From Reyranella sp. (lineage in GTDB: Bacteria; Pseudomonadota; Alphaproteobacteria; Reyranellales; Reyranellaceae), in the NCBI GenBank assembly GCA_016780605.1, contig JADHLS010000044.1, positions 1 through 13,670 on the forward strand: a stretch of DNA of 13,670 nt, written 5' to 3'. Each line of letters begins with the position of its first letter. Position 1 is the first letter of the stretch. The position numbers were made by a program, and so were the translations under genes. Positions 5,942-13,670 of this stretch are shown in pieces. The notes beneath the pieces are model-generated. The model ran no database searches and was not told the DNA's origin. It worked only from the letters and a program-made list of their open reading frames with translations.

Positions 5942-6952
5942 ATGATGCCTATTGCGCCCCCCGTCGGCGTTGTGATCGCCAACCACGACAACGCAGCCTA
6001 CGTCGACAAGGCGATCGAATCGGCGGCCCGGCAAACCGTGCAGGACATCCAGGTAGCCGTCGTCGACGACGCCTCGACCGACGGGTCCGACGAGGCCATC
6101 CGCGCTTGCCTGGCTCGCCTGGACGACCGGCGCTTTCGCTATGTGAAGCTCGACCGCAATGTCGGCCAGGGTGGCGCCATGCGCCGCGGCATGGCCGAAC
6201 TCGATACTCCCTTGGTGTGTTTCCTCGATTCGGATGACATCTGGTACGAGACCTTCGTTGCGCGCCATCTCGCTGCCCATCTCAATGCCGACTTTCCTGT
6301 CGCCCTGACCTATTGCGATTCGCACATCATCGACGCGGAGAGCCGCCTGCTCGCCGGCACCGCCTGGTGGTTCGATTCCGTCGATCTGCACGACAAGACA
6401 CCGCGGCCGGTCGATGCCGCCCTGTTACCCAGCCTGAATCCCGCGACGGGCGAGCTCGGCTACGGCCCCCGGCCAGCACCGGCGCTGACACTTCATCCTC
6501 ACTGGACCGCCGGCAGCGCCACCAACAGCACGGCGAGCATGATGCTTCGCCGCTCCTTCATCGACCTCGTGATGGTGCCGCCGGACGAGGACCTTCGGCT
6601 CTATGTCGACTTGTACCTGTCGACCTTCGCCGGCCTGCTGACCGGCACCATCGCCATCCACGAATCGCTCTACGCCTATCGCATGCATGGCGCGAACAAG
6701 CATTCCAACGCCGTGGTGCCGGGAGGCGCCTACAATTCCTCGTCGCGCGAATGGACGCCAATCCGGGATTCCATGCTGCACCTGATCCGGACGGTGCTGC
6801 ACGAGCGCGGTGATGCCATCCGTCTGGCTTTCGGTGAAGATCGTTATGCCACCGCCGCGGCCGCACTCGCCGAGGTCCTCGATCCGCCGGCGCCTCCCGA
6901 GACCGTGCCGGAACCACCCAAATCGCTGCTGGCGAGGCTGCGCGGGAGCTGA
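5942..6952 (+). CDS. Glycosyltransferase family 2 (GT-A fold) protein
   Basis: This enzyme probably transfers a sugar from a nucleotide-activated donor on the cytoplasmic side. From ATG 5942 it has 336 residues. The GT2 core is clear: VGVVIANHDNAAYVDKAIES (strand 1 and helix), VAVVDDASTDGS (DD at 42-43), RNVGQGGAMRRGM, and the metal/donor motif FLDSDDIW with D96-S97-D98. The C-terminal third (YRMHGANKHSNA) resembles the acceptor-side end of GT2 enzymes. The start is uncertain: ATG 5909 is possible but lacks a ribosome binding site, while AAGGGG sits just before the ATGATG at 5942-5947. The stop TGA shares one base with the next ATG (6952). No membrane segment is evident. The donor and acceptor sugars are unknown. 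Confidence 0.88.
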   Translation: MMPIAPPVGVVIANHDNAAYVDKAIESAARQTVQDIQVAVVDDASTDGSDEAIRACLARLDDRRFRYVKLDRNVGQGGAMRRGMAELDTPLVCFLDSDDIWYETFVARHLAAHLNADFPVALTYCDSHIIDAESRLLAGTAWWFDSVDLHDKTPRPVDAALLPSLNPATGELGYGPRPAPALTLHPHWTAGSATNSTASMMLRRSFIDLVMVPPDEDLRLYVDLYLSTFAGLLTGTIAIHESLYAYRMHGANKHSNAVVPGGAYNSSSREWTPIRDSMLHLIRTVLHERGDAIRLAFGEDRYATAAAALAEVLDPPAPPETVPEPPKSLLARLRGS

Positions 6953-7827
6953 TGCGCAAGGCCGCCTTCATCGGACTGGCACGCGATTGCGCCGCCCACC
7001 TGCCCGGGGTGCTGGCGAACCTCGAACGCTTCGCGGCAATTTACGATGAGGCGGCATTCATCTTCGTCGTGAGCGACAGCGTCGACGACACCGGCGTCCG
7101 ACTCGAGCGCTGGCTGGAGGGGCGGCGCGGCCGGCTGATCGATCTCGGCACCCTGGATTCCCGGCTGCCGCGGCGCACCGAACGCATCGCCCATGCCCGC
7201 AACGCCGCGCTCGACGAGGTCGACCGGCATTTTCGCGGACACCAGCATCTGGTGGTCGCCGACCTCGATGACGTGATGGCCCTGCCTGTCGCGGTTGACG
7301 CCTTCGCCGCCGCCGGCCACTGGCTCGACGGTGAACCGCGGCGCGCCGGCGTGCTGGCCAATGCCCAGCCGCGCTACTACGACGTCTGGGCCCTGCGCCA
7401 TGCCGAGTGGTGTCCGCACGATTGCTGGCATCCGATCTGGGGACGGCCCGCGCAGGAGAGCTTCGAGGCGGCCAAGTTCCGCGAAGTGTTCGCGCGCCAG
7501 ATCACGATCCCGCCGCACCTCGCGCCGATCGCCGTCCGTTCGGCGTTCGGCGGCCTCGGCATCTATCGCCTGCCATTGCCGGCCGACGCGCGCTATCGCG
7601 GCCTCGATGCCGGGGGGCGCGAGGTGTCCGAGCACGTCGCCTTTAACGACGCCATCATCCGCGGCGGCGGACAGCTTTTTGTCTTCCCGGCGCTGCAGGT
7701 GCAGGCACCGCGCCAGCATCTCTACCAGCCGTCGGAGTTCCGCTGGCGCTGGCGCATGACCATGCTGGCGCGGCGGGCCGCCGAGCTCGGCCGGCCGCCC
7801 TGGCGGCAGCTGGTGGCGCCGCGATGA
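6952..7827 (+). CDS. Putative GT-A-like glycosyltransferase with DLDD motif
   Basis: The product has 291 residues. The ATG (6952-6954) overlaps the previous stop and follows GGGAG. It opens AAFIGLARDCAAHLPGVLANLERF, with an FVVSDSVDDTG strand and RRTERIAHARNAAL, then VVADLDDV with D104-L105-D106-D107, an acidic motif placed as the DxD of GT-A glycosyltransferases. Next comes RYYDVWALRHAEWCPHDCWH (W, Y and C rich, 141-160). The pattern of an RNxAL segment, an acidic D-x-D-D and a Y-D-x-W-A-x-R segment recalls the CAP59/CMT1-type and Anp1-type mannosyltransferases of fungi, but this is a weak resemblance from memory. Its position between two glycosyltransferase genes, with overlapping ends, supports a role in the same glycan pathway. 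There is no signal peptide or membrane segment. Confidence 0.65.
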   Translation: MRKAAFIGLARDCAAHLPGVLANLERFAAIYDEAAFIFVVSDSVDDTGVRLERWLEGRRGRLIDLGTLDSRLPRRTERIAHARNAALDEVDRHFRGHQHLVVADLDDVMALPVAVDAFAAAGHWLDGEPRRAGVLANAQPRYYDVWALRHAEWCPHDCWHPIWGRPAQESFEAAKFREVFARQITIPPHLAPIAVRSAFGGLGIYRLPLPADARYRGLDAGGREVSEHVAFNDAIIRGGGQLFVFPALQVQAPRQHLYQPSEFRWRWRMTMLARRAAELGRPPWRQLVAPR

Positions 7828-9029
7828 AGGCGCTGATCGTCGATCCGGCGCTGCGGTCAATGGGCGGACATCACCACAGCGCCGTCCGGCGCCTGCAGGC
7901 CGAACTCGCTCGCCGGGGAATCGCCGCTTACTGCCTGGGCTCGGCCTACGCCGACCAGCGGGTGGTGCAGGATCTCGCCTGCACGCCGGTCTTCACGCGC
8001 TCGATCTATGGTCGATCCTACGAACAGCCCGGCGAGTTCGCCCAAAGTGTCGAGGAGACGCGCCGGCAACTTGCGCCGGCGCTGCGCCGCCAGAGGCCCG
8101 ACCTGATCATCGTGCCCTGCTGTGATCAGGTGCTGGCCGGCGCCCTAGCGCGCCAGCTAGCATCGACGCCACGATCGGTGAGAGTGCTGGCGTGGGTGCT
8201 CTTTGCGCCGCACCATTTGATGGCGAGCGACGATCCGCGGTCCGAGCCCTTTCACAGTGAATCCCAAGCCGCCTTCGGCCGACTCGCAGCCACCGCGGGT
8301 GGGCTGCACCTTCTTTGCGAGACGCCCGCGATGGCGGACTTCTATCGTCGGCTGCTCGGGCTGGAGGTGGGCGTGATGCCCGGGCCGGGATTGCGCGCCT
8401 TCCAGCGGCCATCGAAATCGGCCGGCGATGCGCCCACTGTGGCATGCATCGGCTTCGCCAACCGGGCCAAAGGCTATCGGCTGCTGCCCGAGGCCCTGGA
8501 GCTTGTGCTGGCAAAGGACGAGCGCGCGCGCTTCATGATCCATGGCGTGATGAAGGGTTCCGACGACCCCGACCGGGCAACGTTCGACCGCCTGGCGCGC
8601 CTGGGCGCACGGGTCGACGTGCAGCAGAATGTGCTGAGGCCCGACGAGTATCTGGCCCGGTTGACCGAGGCCGATGTGCTGCTGTTGCCGTACGATCCGG
8701 CGGTCTATCGCACGCGCGGCTCGGGCGTGTTCAGCGATGCCCGCACCATCGGCATACCGGTCGTGGCCTCGCGCGGCTGCGCTTTCGCGCAACCGGCGTT
8801 CGACGAGGGCTGGGGCGTAGAAATCAAGGAATACAATGGCTTGGCGACCGGTCTCGCGGTGCTGGAGGCGCTCGGGCGTCTGACCGAGCTCAGCCTCTCG
8901 GCAGAGCGCGTTGCCGCCCGGATGGGCGACGCGTTGGGTGAGATGCTGGATGCAACCGTGGCCAGTTGCCAGCCTGGAACTGGCCGTCTCGCCACCGTTA
9001 TCGGCCGATTGCGGCCAAGATCTGCCTAA
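7824..9029 (+). CDS. GT-B-fold glycosyltransferase (GT4-like)
   Basis: The product has 401 residues. Its ATG overlaps the previous stop as ATGA (7824-7827). The N-terminus MKALIVDPALRSMGGHHHSAVRRL has the glycine-rich loop (G14-G15-H16) and helix that open many GT-B enzymes. A second Rossmann-like half begins near TVACIGFANRAKGYRLLPEAL. The donor-binding region VLLLPYDPAVYRTRGSGVFSDARTIGIPVVAS (Y290 to about S315) matches the GT4 pattern in which E or an equivalent residue and G-S-x-hh-x-E/D-A bind the nucleotide-sugar; here the acidic residue is D305. It is the last of three coupled glycosyltransferase genes, and a 107-base gap separates it from the type I secretion genes on the same strand. 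Substrate unknown. Confidence 0.82.
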   Translation: MKALIVDPALRSMGGHHHSAVRRLQAELARRGIAAYCLGSAYADQRVVQDLACTPVFTRSIYGRSYEQPGEFAQSVEETRRQLAPALRRQRPDLIIVPCCDQVLAGALARQLASTPRSVRVLAWVLFAPHHLMASDDPRSEPFHSESQAAFGRLAATAGGLHLLCETPAMADFYRRLLGLEVGVMPGPGLRAFQRPSKSAGDAPTVACIGFANRAKGYRLLPEALELVLAKDERARFMIHGVMKGSDDPDRATFDRLARLGARVDVQQNVLRPDEYLARLTEADVLLLPYDPAVYRTRGSGVFSDARTIGIPVVASRGCAFAQPAFDEGWGVEIKEYNGLATGLAVLEALGRLTELSLSAERVAARMGDALGEMLDATVASCQPGTGRLATVIGRLRPRSA

Positions 9030-9136
9030 GTTCGGCTCGAATCCGCGTGCATTCACCCGGCCTGTGATAAAGTAGCGAACAATCGCAACTCCAGCCGCAA
9101 GCCCTTCAATTTCAAGGTGATAGGACCGGTTCCTTG
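9030..9136 (+). other. Gap between glycosyltransferase and secretion genes
   Basis: These 107 bases are AT-richer than the surroundings. I see no clear terminator hairpin with a T-run and no convincing -35/-10 pair. TGTGATAAAG (9063-9072) looks like an extended -10 box but has no -35 partner at the right distance. AGGA at 9122-9125 is a possible weak ribosome binding site for the next gene. Confidence 0.4.
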
Positions 9137-10936
9137 ATGACGTCAGCAAGTCTCCCGGCTGGCCGGCCCTGGCACCGTCCGGCAGCGCCGAAGTCGGAAC
9201 TGGCGGCGGCGCTGGGCAGCTATCGCCATGCCTTCATCGGCATCGCGGTATTCACGGCCGCGATCAATCTGCTGCAGCTGACCGGCCCGATCTTCATGCT
9301 CGAAGTCTATGATCGCGTGCTGCCCGGCCGCAGCGTCCCGACCCTGATCGCAATCAGCGGCCTTGCCCTGGTGATGTTCGGTTTCCAGGGCCTGCTGGAC
9401 GTCGTGCGCAGCCGCGTGCTGGTGCGCATCGCGGGCTCGGTCGACGAGGCGATGGGCCAGCGCGTCTTCGACCTGGCGGCCAAGCTGCCGCTCAAGGCGC
9501 TGACGCCGGCTTCCTTCCAGCCGGTGCACGATCTCGACCGCATCCGCTCCTTCATGTCGACCGTGGGACCGGCGGCCTTTTTCGACCTGCCATGGATGCC
9601 GCTTTATCTCGGCATCTGCTTCGTCTTCCATCCCTATATCGGCATCGCCGCGACGGTGGGCGGCCTGCTGCTGATCGGCATCACGGCCGCCACCGAGTAT
9701 CTCAGCCGCCAGCCGGCGAAGGACGCCCAAGGCGTCTCCGAACGGCGCATGGCGCTCGCCGAAGCGAGCCGGCGCAACGCCGAGGTGGTGCAGGCGATGG
9801 GCATGGGCGGCCGCCTGGCCCGCGTGTGGCACGAGCACAACAAGCGCAACCTCGCCGCCCAGCAGCGCGTCTCCGACATCGCCGGTGGCATGTCGGCGCT
9901 GTCGCGCACGCTGCGCATGGTGCTGCAGTCGACTGTGCTCGGCATCGGCGCCTGGCTGGTGATCAATCAGCAGGCGACGGCGGGCATCATCATCGCGAGC
10001 TCCATCCTGACCTCGCGCGCGCTGGCGCCGGTCGAGGTGGTGCTGTCGCAGTGGCGGAGCTTCATCGCCGCACGCCAGAGCTGGCGCCGGCTGAGTGGCC
10101 TGCTGGCCAGCGTTCCGGCCGAACAGCCGCGCATGGAGCTGCCGCAGCCCAGCGCCACGCTCACCCTCGAGGCGGTCGGCGTCTCGCCGCCGGGCAGCAA
10201 TCGCATCGTCGTGCAGGGCATCACCTTCCAGCTCAAGGCCGGCCAGGGGCTGGGCGTGATCGGGCCTTCGGCCTCGGGCAAATCCTCCCTGGTGCGCGCC
10301 ATGGTCGGCGTGTGGTCGACCTTCCAGGGCAAGATCCGCATCGACGGCGCCGCCATCGACCAATGGACGCCGGAGGCGCTCGGACCGCATATCGGCTACC
10401 TGCCGCAGGACATGGAGCTGTTCGGCGGCACCGTCGCCGAGAACATCGCCCGCTTCCAGCCCGACGCCACGTCCGAGCAAGTCATCGCCGCAGCCAAGGC
10501 CGCCAGCGTGCATGAGCTGATCCTGGCCCTGCCCAACGGCTACGAGACGCAGGTCGGCGACAACGGCAACGCCCTGTCGGCCGGCCAGCGCCAGCGCATC
10601 GGTCTCGCACGCGCGCTCTTCGGCGATCCGTTCCTGGTCGTGCTCGACGAACCCAACTCCAACATCGACCGCGAGGGCGACGAGGCGTTGACCAAGGCGA
10701 TCCTGGGCGTGCGCGCCCGCGGCGGCATCGTCGTCGTGGTCTGCCACCGGCCGTCGGCGCTGGCCGGCGTCGACACGGTGCTGATCATGATGGCCGGCCG
10801 CCAGCAGGCCTTCGGGCCGAAGGAGCAGGTCTTCCAGCCGCCGGCACAGCAGCAGCCCGCCAACCAGCCGGCGGCGCGCCTGGTGACGCCGATGACCGTC
10901 CATGCCGGCGCGCGGCCGCAGGAGGTCAAGCCGTGA
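9137..10936 (+). CDS. Type I secretion system ABC transporter, permease/ATPase (PrtD/HlyB-like)
   Basis: This is the inner-membrane exporter of a type I secretion system, a half-transporter with fused membrane and ATPase domains. It has 599 residues from ATG 9137 (a TTG at 9134 would add one). Numbering from the TTG, the membrane domain covers about residues 30-310, beginning with ALGSYRHAFIGIAVFTAAIN and LTGPIFMLEVYDRVLPGRSVPTL, the PrtD-family hallmark. The ATPase has Walker A GPSASGKSS (377-385), signature LSAGQRQR (481-488), Walker B FLVVLDE (500-506) followed by PNSNID, and H-loop H538. There is no N-terminal C39 peptidase, so it belongs to the PrtD/RTX-exporter class and not to the bacteriocin class. 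The last 35 or so residues are rich in P and Q. Its stop overlaps the next gene's GTG. No substrate is visible nearby. Confidence 0.92.
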   Translation: MTSASLPAGRPWHRPAAPKSELAAALGSYRHAFIGIAVFTAAINLLQLTGPIFMLEVYDRVLPGRSVPTLIAISGLALVMFGFQGLLDVVRSRVLVRIAGSVDEAMGQRVFDLAAKLPLKALTPASFQPVHDLDRIRSFMSTVGPAAFFDLPWMPLYLGICFVFHPYIGIAATVGGLLLIGITAATEYLSRQPAKDAQGVSERRMALAEASRRNAEVVQAMGMGGRLARVWHEHNKRNLAAQQRVSDIAGGMSALSRTLRMVLQSTVLGIGAWLVINQQATAGIIIASSILTSRALAPVEVVLSQWRSFIAARQSWRRLSGLLASVPAEQPRMELPQPSATLTLEAVGVSPPGSNRIVVQGITFQLKAGQGLGVIGPSASGKSSLVRAMVGVWSTFQGKIRIDGAAIDQWTPEALGPHIGYLPQDMELFGGTVAENIARFQPDATSEQVIAAAKAASVHELILALPNGYETQVGDNGNALSAGQRQRIGLARALFGDPFLVVLDEPNSNIDREGDEALTKAILGVRARGGIVVVVCHRPSALAGVDTVLIMMAGRQQAFGPKEQVFQPPAQQQPANQPAARLVTPMTVHAGARPQEVKP

Positions 10937-12225
10937 CCATCCAGCGCTCCCTCCTGCAACATCTCCTGCTGGGCGCGGCGGCGGTGGCCGTGCTGATGCT
11001 GATCATCTTCGGCTGGGGCATCCTCACCGAAATCTCGGGCGCGGTGATCGCGCCCGGCAAGATGGTGGTCGACAGCAACGTCAAGAAGGTGCAGCACCCG
11101 ACCGGCGGCGTGGTCGGCGACCTCCGGGTAAAGGACGGCGACCGCGTGAAGAAAGGCGACATCGTCGTGCGGCTCGACGAGACGCAGGCGCGCACCAGCC
11201 TCGCCATCGTCACCAAGGCGCTCGACGAGATGGAAGGCCGCCAGGCCCGGCTCGAGGCCGAGCGCGATGGCGCCGACAAGGTCACCTTCCCGGCCGACTT
11301 CGTCGCCCGCAAGGACGAGCCCGACGTCGCCCAGGCGATGGCAAGCGAGCAACGGCTGTTCGAGCTGCGCCGCTCGGCGCGCGAAGGCCAGCGGCAGCAG
11401 CTGGTCGAGCAGATCGACCAGCTGAAGCAGCAGATCGCCGGCAACGACGAGCAGATCGCGGCCAAGACAAAGGAGATCGACTGGAACTCGCAAGAGCTGG
11501 GCGGCGTGCGCGGCCTGTGGAAGGACAAGCTGGTGCCGTTCAGCCGCGTCACGACGCTGGAGCGCGACAACGCGCGCCTGCATGGCGAGCGCGGCGCGCT
11601 TACCGCCTCGATCGCCCAGGCCAAGGGCCGCATCGCCGAGATCCAGCTCAAGATCCTGCAGATCGACGAAGATCTGCGCACCGAGGTCGGCAAGGAGCTG
11701 GCCGAGATCCGCGGCAAGCGCGCCGAGCTCACCGAGCGTCGCGTTGCGGCCGAGGACCAGCTGAAGCGCATCGACCTGGTGGCGCCGCAGGACGGCACGA
11801 TCTTCCAGCGCGCCGTGCACACGGTGGGCGGCGTGATCCAGGCCGGCGAGGTGCTGATGCTGGTGGTGCCCGATGCCGACGAGCTGATCATCGAGGCCAA
11901 GGTGTCGCCGCAGGACATCGACCAGATCCATGCCGGCCAGGCCGCGGTCGTGCAGTTCGGCGCCTTCAACCGGCGCACCACGCCGGAGCTGAACGGCGAG
12001 GTGATCGGCATCGGCGCTGACATCACGACCGACGACAAGAAGAACGAGTCGTACTACGCGGTGCGCATCCGCATCTCCGACAAGGAGATGGCGAGGCTCG
12101 AGGGCCTGCAACCGATGGCCGGCATGCCGGTCGAGGTCTTCATCAAGACCTCTCCGCGCACGGTGGTGTCGTACCTCACCAAGCCGCTGCGCGAGCAGTT
12201 TGAGCGGGCGTTCCGCGGCCGCTAA
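10933..12225 (+). CDS. Type I secretion membrane fusion protein, HlyD family
   Basis: This is the periplasmic adaptor that links the ABC exporter to an outer-membrane TolC-type channel. It has 430 residues from GTG 10933, overlapping the exporter stop by 4 bases (GTGA). A short cytoplasmic start is followed by one membrane segment (about 11-30, LLLGAAAVAVLMLIIFGWGI). Then comes the first lipoyl half with VQHPTGGVVGDLRVKDGDRVKKGDIVVRLDET, a long charged alpha-helical coiled-coil region (about 90-270), and the second lipoyl half DLVAPQDGTIFQ with VGGVIQAGEVLMLVVP. The beta-barrel end includes GMPVEVFIKTSPRTVVSYLTKPL, the usual HlyD/PrtE ending. Length and order match the type I HlyD family. The required outer-membrane partner is not in the window. 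Confidence 0.93.
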   Translation: MTIQRSLLQHLLLGAAAVAVLMLIIFGWGILTEISGAVIAPGKMVVDSNVKKVQHPTGGVVGDLRVKDGDRVKKGDIVVRLDETQARTSLAIVTKALDEMEGRQARLEAERDGADKVTFPADFVARKDEPDVAQAMASEQRLFELRRSAREGQRQQLVEQIDQLKQQIAGNDEQIAAKTKEIDWNSQELGGVRGLWKDKLVPFSRVTTLERDNARLHGERGALTASIAQAKGRIAEIQLKILQIDEDLRTEVGKELAEIRGKRAELTERRVAAEDQLKRIDLVAPQDGTIFQRAVHTVGGVIQAGEVLMLVVPDADELIIEAKVSPQDIDQIHAGQAAVVQFGAFNRRTTPELNGEVIGIGADITTDDKKNESYYAVRIRISDKEMARLEGLQPMAGMPVEVFIKTSPRTVVSYLTKPLREQFERAFRGR

Positions 12226-12227
12226 TC

Positions 12228-12268
12228 TCCCCCCTCCGATCCACACACTTTTAGTCCAAATGGGGGGA
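12228..12268 (+). promoter_or_regulatory. Possible stem hiding the NIPSNAP ribosome binding site
   Basis: TCCCCCC (12228-12234) can pair with GGGGGGA (12262-12268), which contains the ribosome binding site of the next gene, across a 27-base loop. The long loop makes the structure uncertain, and it may be a chance effect of two homopolymer-like runs. Confidence 0.25.
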
Positions 12269-12273
12269 AAACG

Positions 12274-12600
12274 ATGGCGCTCTACGAACTCAGGACCTAC
12301 ACGCTCTATGTCGGCAAGATGGCGGAAGCGGTGACGCTCTATCAGCAGTTCGGCTTTCCCGCGCTGCAGAAGGGCGGGCACGACAAGCACCTGATCGGCT
12401 ACTTCCAGGGCGACACCGGCACGATCAATCAGCTCGTCCATCTCTGGAAGTTCGCCGACGATGCCGACCGGCGCGCCCACTGGGCGGCGGTGTTCGCGAA
12501 CAAGGATTTCACCGAGGGCTTTGCCGCCAAGTTCCGGCCGCTGGTCATGACGCAGGAAGTGAAGCTCCTCAACGCCGCGCCCTGGGGGCCTCACCCCTAG
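12274..12600 (+). CDS. NIPSNAP family protein
   Basis: A small soluble protein of 108 residues. The ATG at 12274 follows GGGGGGAAAA at good distance. The sequence begins [19 protein letters not shown] and contains [20 protein letters not shown], the two marks of the NIPSNAP (dimeric alpha-beta barrel) domain, which here fills the whole protein. The biochemical function of bacterial NIPSNAP proteins is mostly unknown; related ferredoxin-like barrel folds bind small molecules or act as oxygenases. It lies between the type I secretion genes and rutA, 67 bases before the latter. Because a sigma-54 promoter lies between this gene and rutA, the two are probably not driven only by one shared promoter. 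Confidence 0.88.
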   Translation: MALYELRTYTLYVGKMAEAVTLYQQFGFPALQKGGHDKHLIGYFQGDTGTINQLVHLWKFADDADRRAHWAAVFANKDFTEGFAAKFRPLVMTQEVKLLNAAPWGPHP

Positions 12601-12615
12601 ATTCTACACTGCCGC

Positions 12616-12631
12616 TGGCACGCCGCTTGCT
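12616..12631 (+). promoter_or_regulatory. Sigma-54 (RpoN) promoter upstream of rutA
   Basis: TGGCACGCCGCTTGCT holds the -24 element TGGCAC and the -12 element TTGCT with exactly 10 bases between the invariant GG and GC. Compared with the consensus YTGGCACG-R-N3-TTGCW (the Y being C at 12615), only the R position differs. Transcription would start near 12641-12642, leaving about 26 bases of leader that include the AGGAG site. The E. coli rut operon is also under NtrC/sigma-54 control, so the location makes functional sense. No clear NtrC site (GCACC-N5-GGTGC) was seen within 100 bases upstream. Confidence 0.75.
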
Positions 12632-12667
12632 CCTCCTGTCGCGCCACCGCGTAGACAGGAGCGATCG

Positions 12668-13670
12668 ATGGATATCGGCGTCTTCATTCCCATCGGCAAC
12701 AATGGCTGGCTGATCTCGGCCAACTCGCCGCAATACATGCCGACCTTCGAGCTGAACAAGCAGATCGTGCTCAAGGCGGAGCACTATGGGCTCGATTTTG
12801 CCCTGTCCATGATCAAGCTGCGCGGCTTCGGGGGGAAGACCGAGTTCTGGGACCACAACCTCGAATCCTTCACTTTGATGGCAGGATTGGCCGCGGTCAC
12901 CAAGCGCATCCAGCTCTACGCCTCGGTGGCGGTGCTTACGATTCCGCCGGCCATCGTCGCCCGCATGGCCTCGACCATCGATTCGATCTCGGGCGGCCGG
13001 TTCGGCGTCAACATCGTCTCGGGCTGGGCCAAGATGGAATACGAGCAGATGGGCCTGTGGCCGGGCGAGGCCCACTTCGCCAAGCGCTACGACTACAGCA
13101 CCGAGTACGTGACGGTGCTGCGCGAGCTGTGGGAGACCGGCACCTCGAACTTCAAGGGCGAGTACTTCCAGATGGCGGACTGCAAGCTGTCGCCCCGTCC
13201 GCAGGCCGAGATGAAGATCGTGTGCGCCGGCCAGAGCCCGCGCGGCATGGAATTCGGCGCGACCTACGGCAACTACAACTTCACCCTGGGCAAGGGCGTC
13301 AACACGCCGACCGCCCATGCGCCGACCAACGAGGCGATGGCCGCGGCCGCCGCCAAGACCGGTCGCGACGTCGGCAACTACGTGCTGATGATGGTGATCG
13401 CCGACGAGACCGACGAGGCGGCGATGGCCAAGTGGCGGCACTATAACGAGGGCGCCGACATGGGCGCGCTGGCCTGGATGGCGGGCGAGGCCAATGCCGA
13501 TCCCAACGCCTCCGACGACGGCACGGCCAAGCGTATCTCCGCGCCCGAGGGCGCCATCAACTTCAACATGGGCACGCTGGTCGGCTCCTACGCCTCGGTG
13601 GCGCGCATGCTCGACGAGTGCGCCTCGGTGCCCGCGACCAAGGGCATCATGCTCACCTTCGACGACTTCC
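12668..13670 (+). CDS. rutA: Pyrimidine oxygenase RutA (LLM class flavin-dependent), 3' end cut by window
   Basis: RutA is the FMN-dependent enzyme that opens the uracil or thymine ring between N3 and C4 using molecular oxygen, the first step of the Rut pyrimidine nitrogen pathway. The ATG at 12668 follows AGGAG (12657-12661). The 334 visible residues begin [20 protein letters not shown] and include [40 protein letters not shown] and [17 protein letters not shown]. They continue with ICAGQS-type CAGQSPRG, then [12 protein letters not shown] and [18 protein letters not shown], all closely matching remembered E. coli RutA. The frame is open to the last base, at the motif LTFDDF; by comparison with E. 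coli about 20 residues are missing. A sigma-54 promoter precedes it. The other rut genes would lie beyond the right edge. Confidence 0.95.
   Translation, partial: MDIGVFIPIGNNGWLISANSPQYMPTFELNKQIVLKAEHYGLDFALSMIKLRGFGGKTEFWDHNLESFTLMAGLAAVTKRIQLYASVAVLTIPPAIVARMASTIDSISGGRFGVNIVSGWAKMEYEQMGLWPGEAHFAKRYDYSTEYVTVLRELWETGTSNFKGEYFQMADCKLSPRPQAEMKIVCAGQSPRGMEFGATYGNYNFTLGKGVNTPTAHAPTNEAMAAAAAKTGRDVGNYVLMMVIADETDEAAMAKWRHYNEGADMGALAWMAGEANADPNASDDGTAKRISAPEGAINFNMGTLVGSYASVARMLDECASVPATKGIMLTFDDF

Noticed and set aside
9143..10903. 586-codon open frame on the - strand opposite the ABC exporter
   Set aside because: Low-complexity H/R/D/A composition and complete overlap with a gene having all ABC motifs mark it as a shadow.
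10540..12594. 684-codon open frame on the - strand opposite the type I secretion genes
   Set aside because: It is histidine/arginine/aspartate/leucine-rich without domains and antisense to two clearly recognised genes.
1..13670. CRISPR array, tRNA or rRNA genes, phage attachment sites
   Set aside because: No regularly spaced direct repeats, tRNA-like cloverleaf ends or rRNA-like sequence was seen; the only repeats are the REP palindromes and short hairpins.

Overview
The window is about 13.7 kb of GC-rich, densely coding bacterial DNA. Short overlaps between genes, frequent GTG/TTG starts, a Tat-type signal on a solute-binding protein and several Liv-type ABC genes point to an alphaproteobacterium of the Rhizobiales/Rhodospirillales kind. 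That placement is inferred from gene style and protein resemblance; there is no rRNA or other taxonomic marker here.

Layout. (1) Bases 1-205 hold the end of an Lrp/AsnC-type regulator, followed by a 262-base non-coding stretch rich in hairpins. (2) Bases 468-5768 are a branched-chain-amino-acid-type (HAAT) ABC importer in two convergent parts. A Tat-exported periplasmic binding protein lies on the + strand, and livH-livM-livG-livF, with overlapping ends, lies on the - strand. Between them sits a REP-associated tyrosine transposase (RAYT) gene bracketed by its own palindromic repeats. (3) A 14-codon mini-ORF with a strong ribosome binding site lies directly before livH. (4) Bases 5942-9029 on the + strand hold three overlapping genes: a GT2 glycosyltransferase, a GT-A-like protein with a DLDD motif, and a GT-B glycosyltransferase. 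(5) Bases 9137-12225 hold a type I secretion ABC ATPase/permease (PrtD-like) and its HlyD-like membrane fusion protein, overlapping by 4 bases. (6) A NIPSNAP-family gene is followed by the start of rutA (pyrimidine oxygenase), which runs off the right edge and is preceded by a near-perfect sigma-54 promoter.

How the genes work together. The importer components probably form one system: the binding protein captures an amino acid or related compound in the periplasm, LivH/LivM form the channel, and LivG/LivF power it. The glycosyltransferase trio and the type I exporter are consecutive on one strand and may together build and export a glycan-modified product. However, no export substrate and no TolC-like outer membrane partner are in view. 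The sigma-54 promoter at rutA suggests nitrogen-limitation control of uracil breakdown, as in the E. coli rut operon.

The most interesting points are the RAYT locus and the mini-ORF before livH. At the RAYT locus, 37-bp perfect inverted repeats flank the gene, and a REP palindrome supplies the Shine-Dalgarno of the transposase and encodes its last residues. The mini-ORF is relatively valine/threonine-rich.
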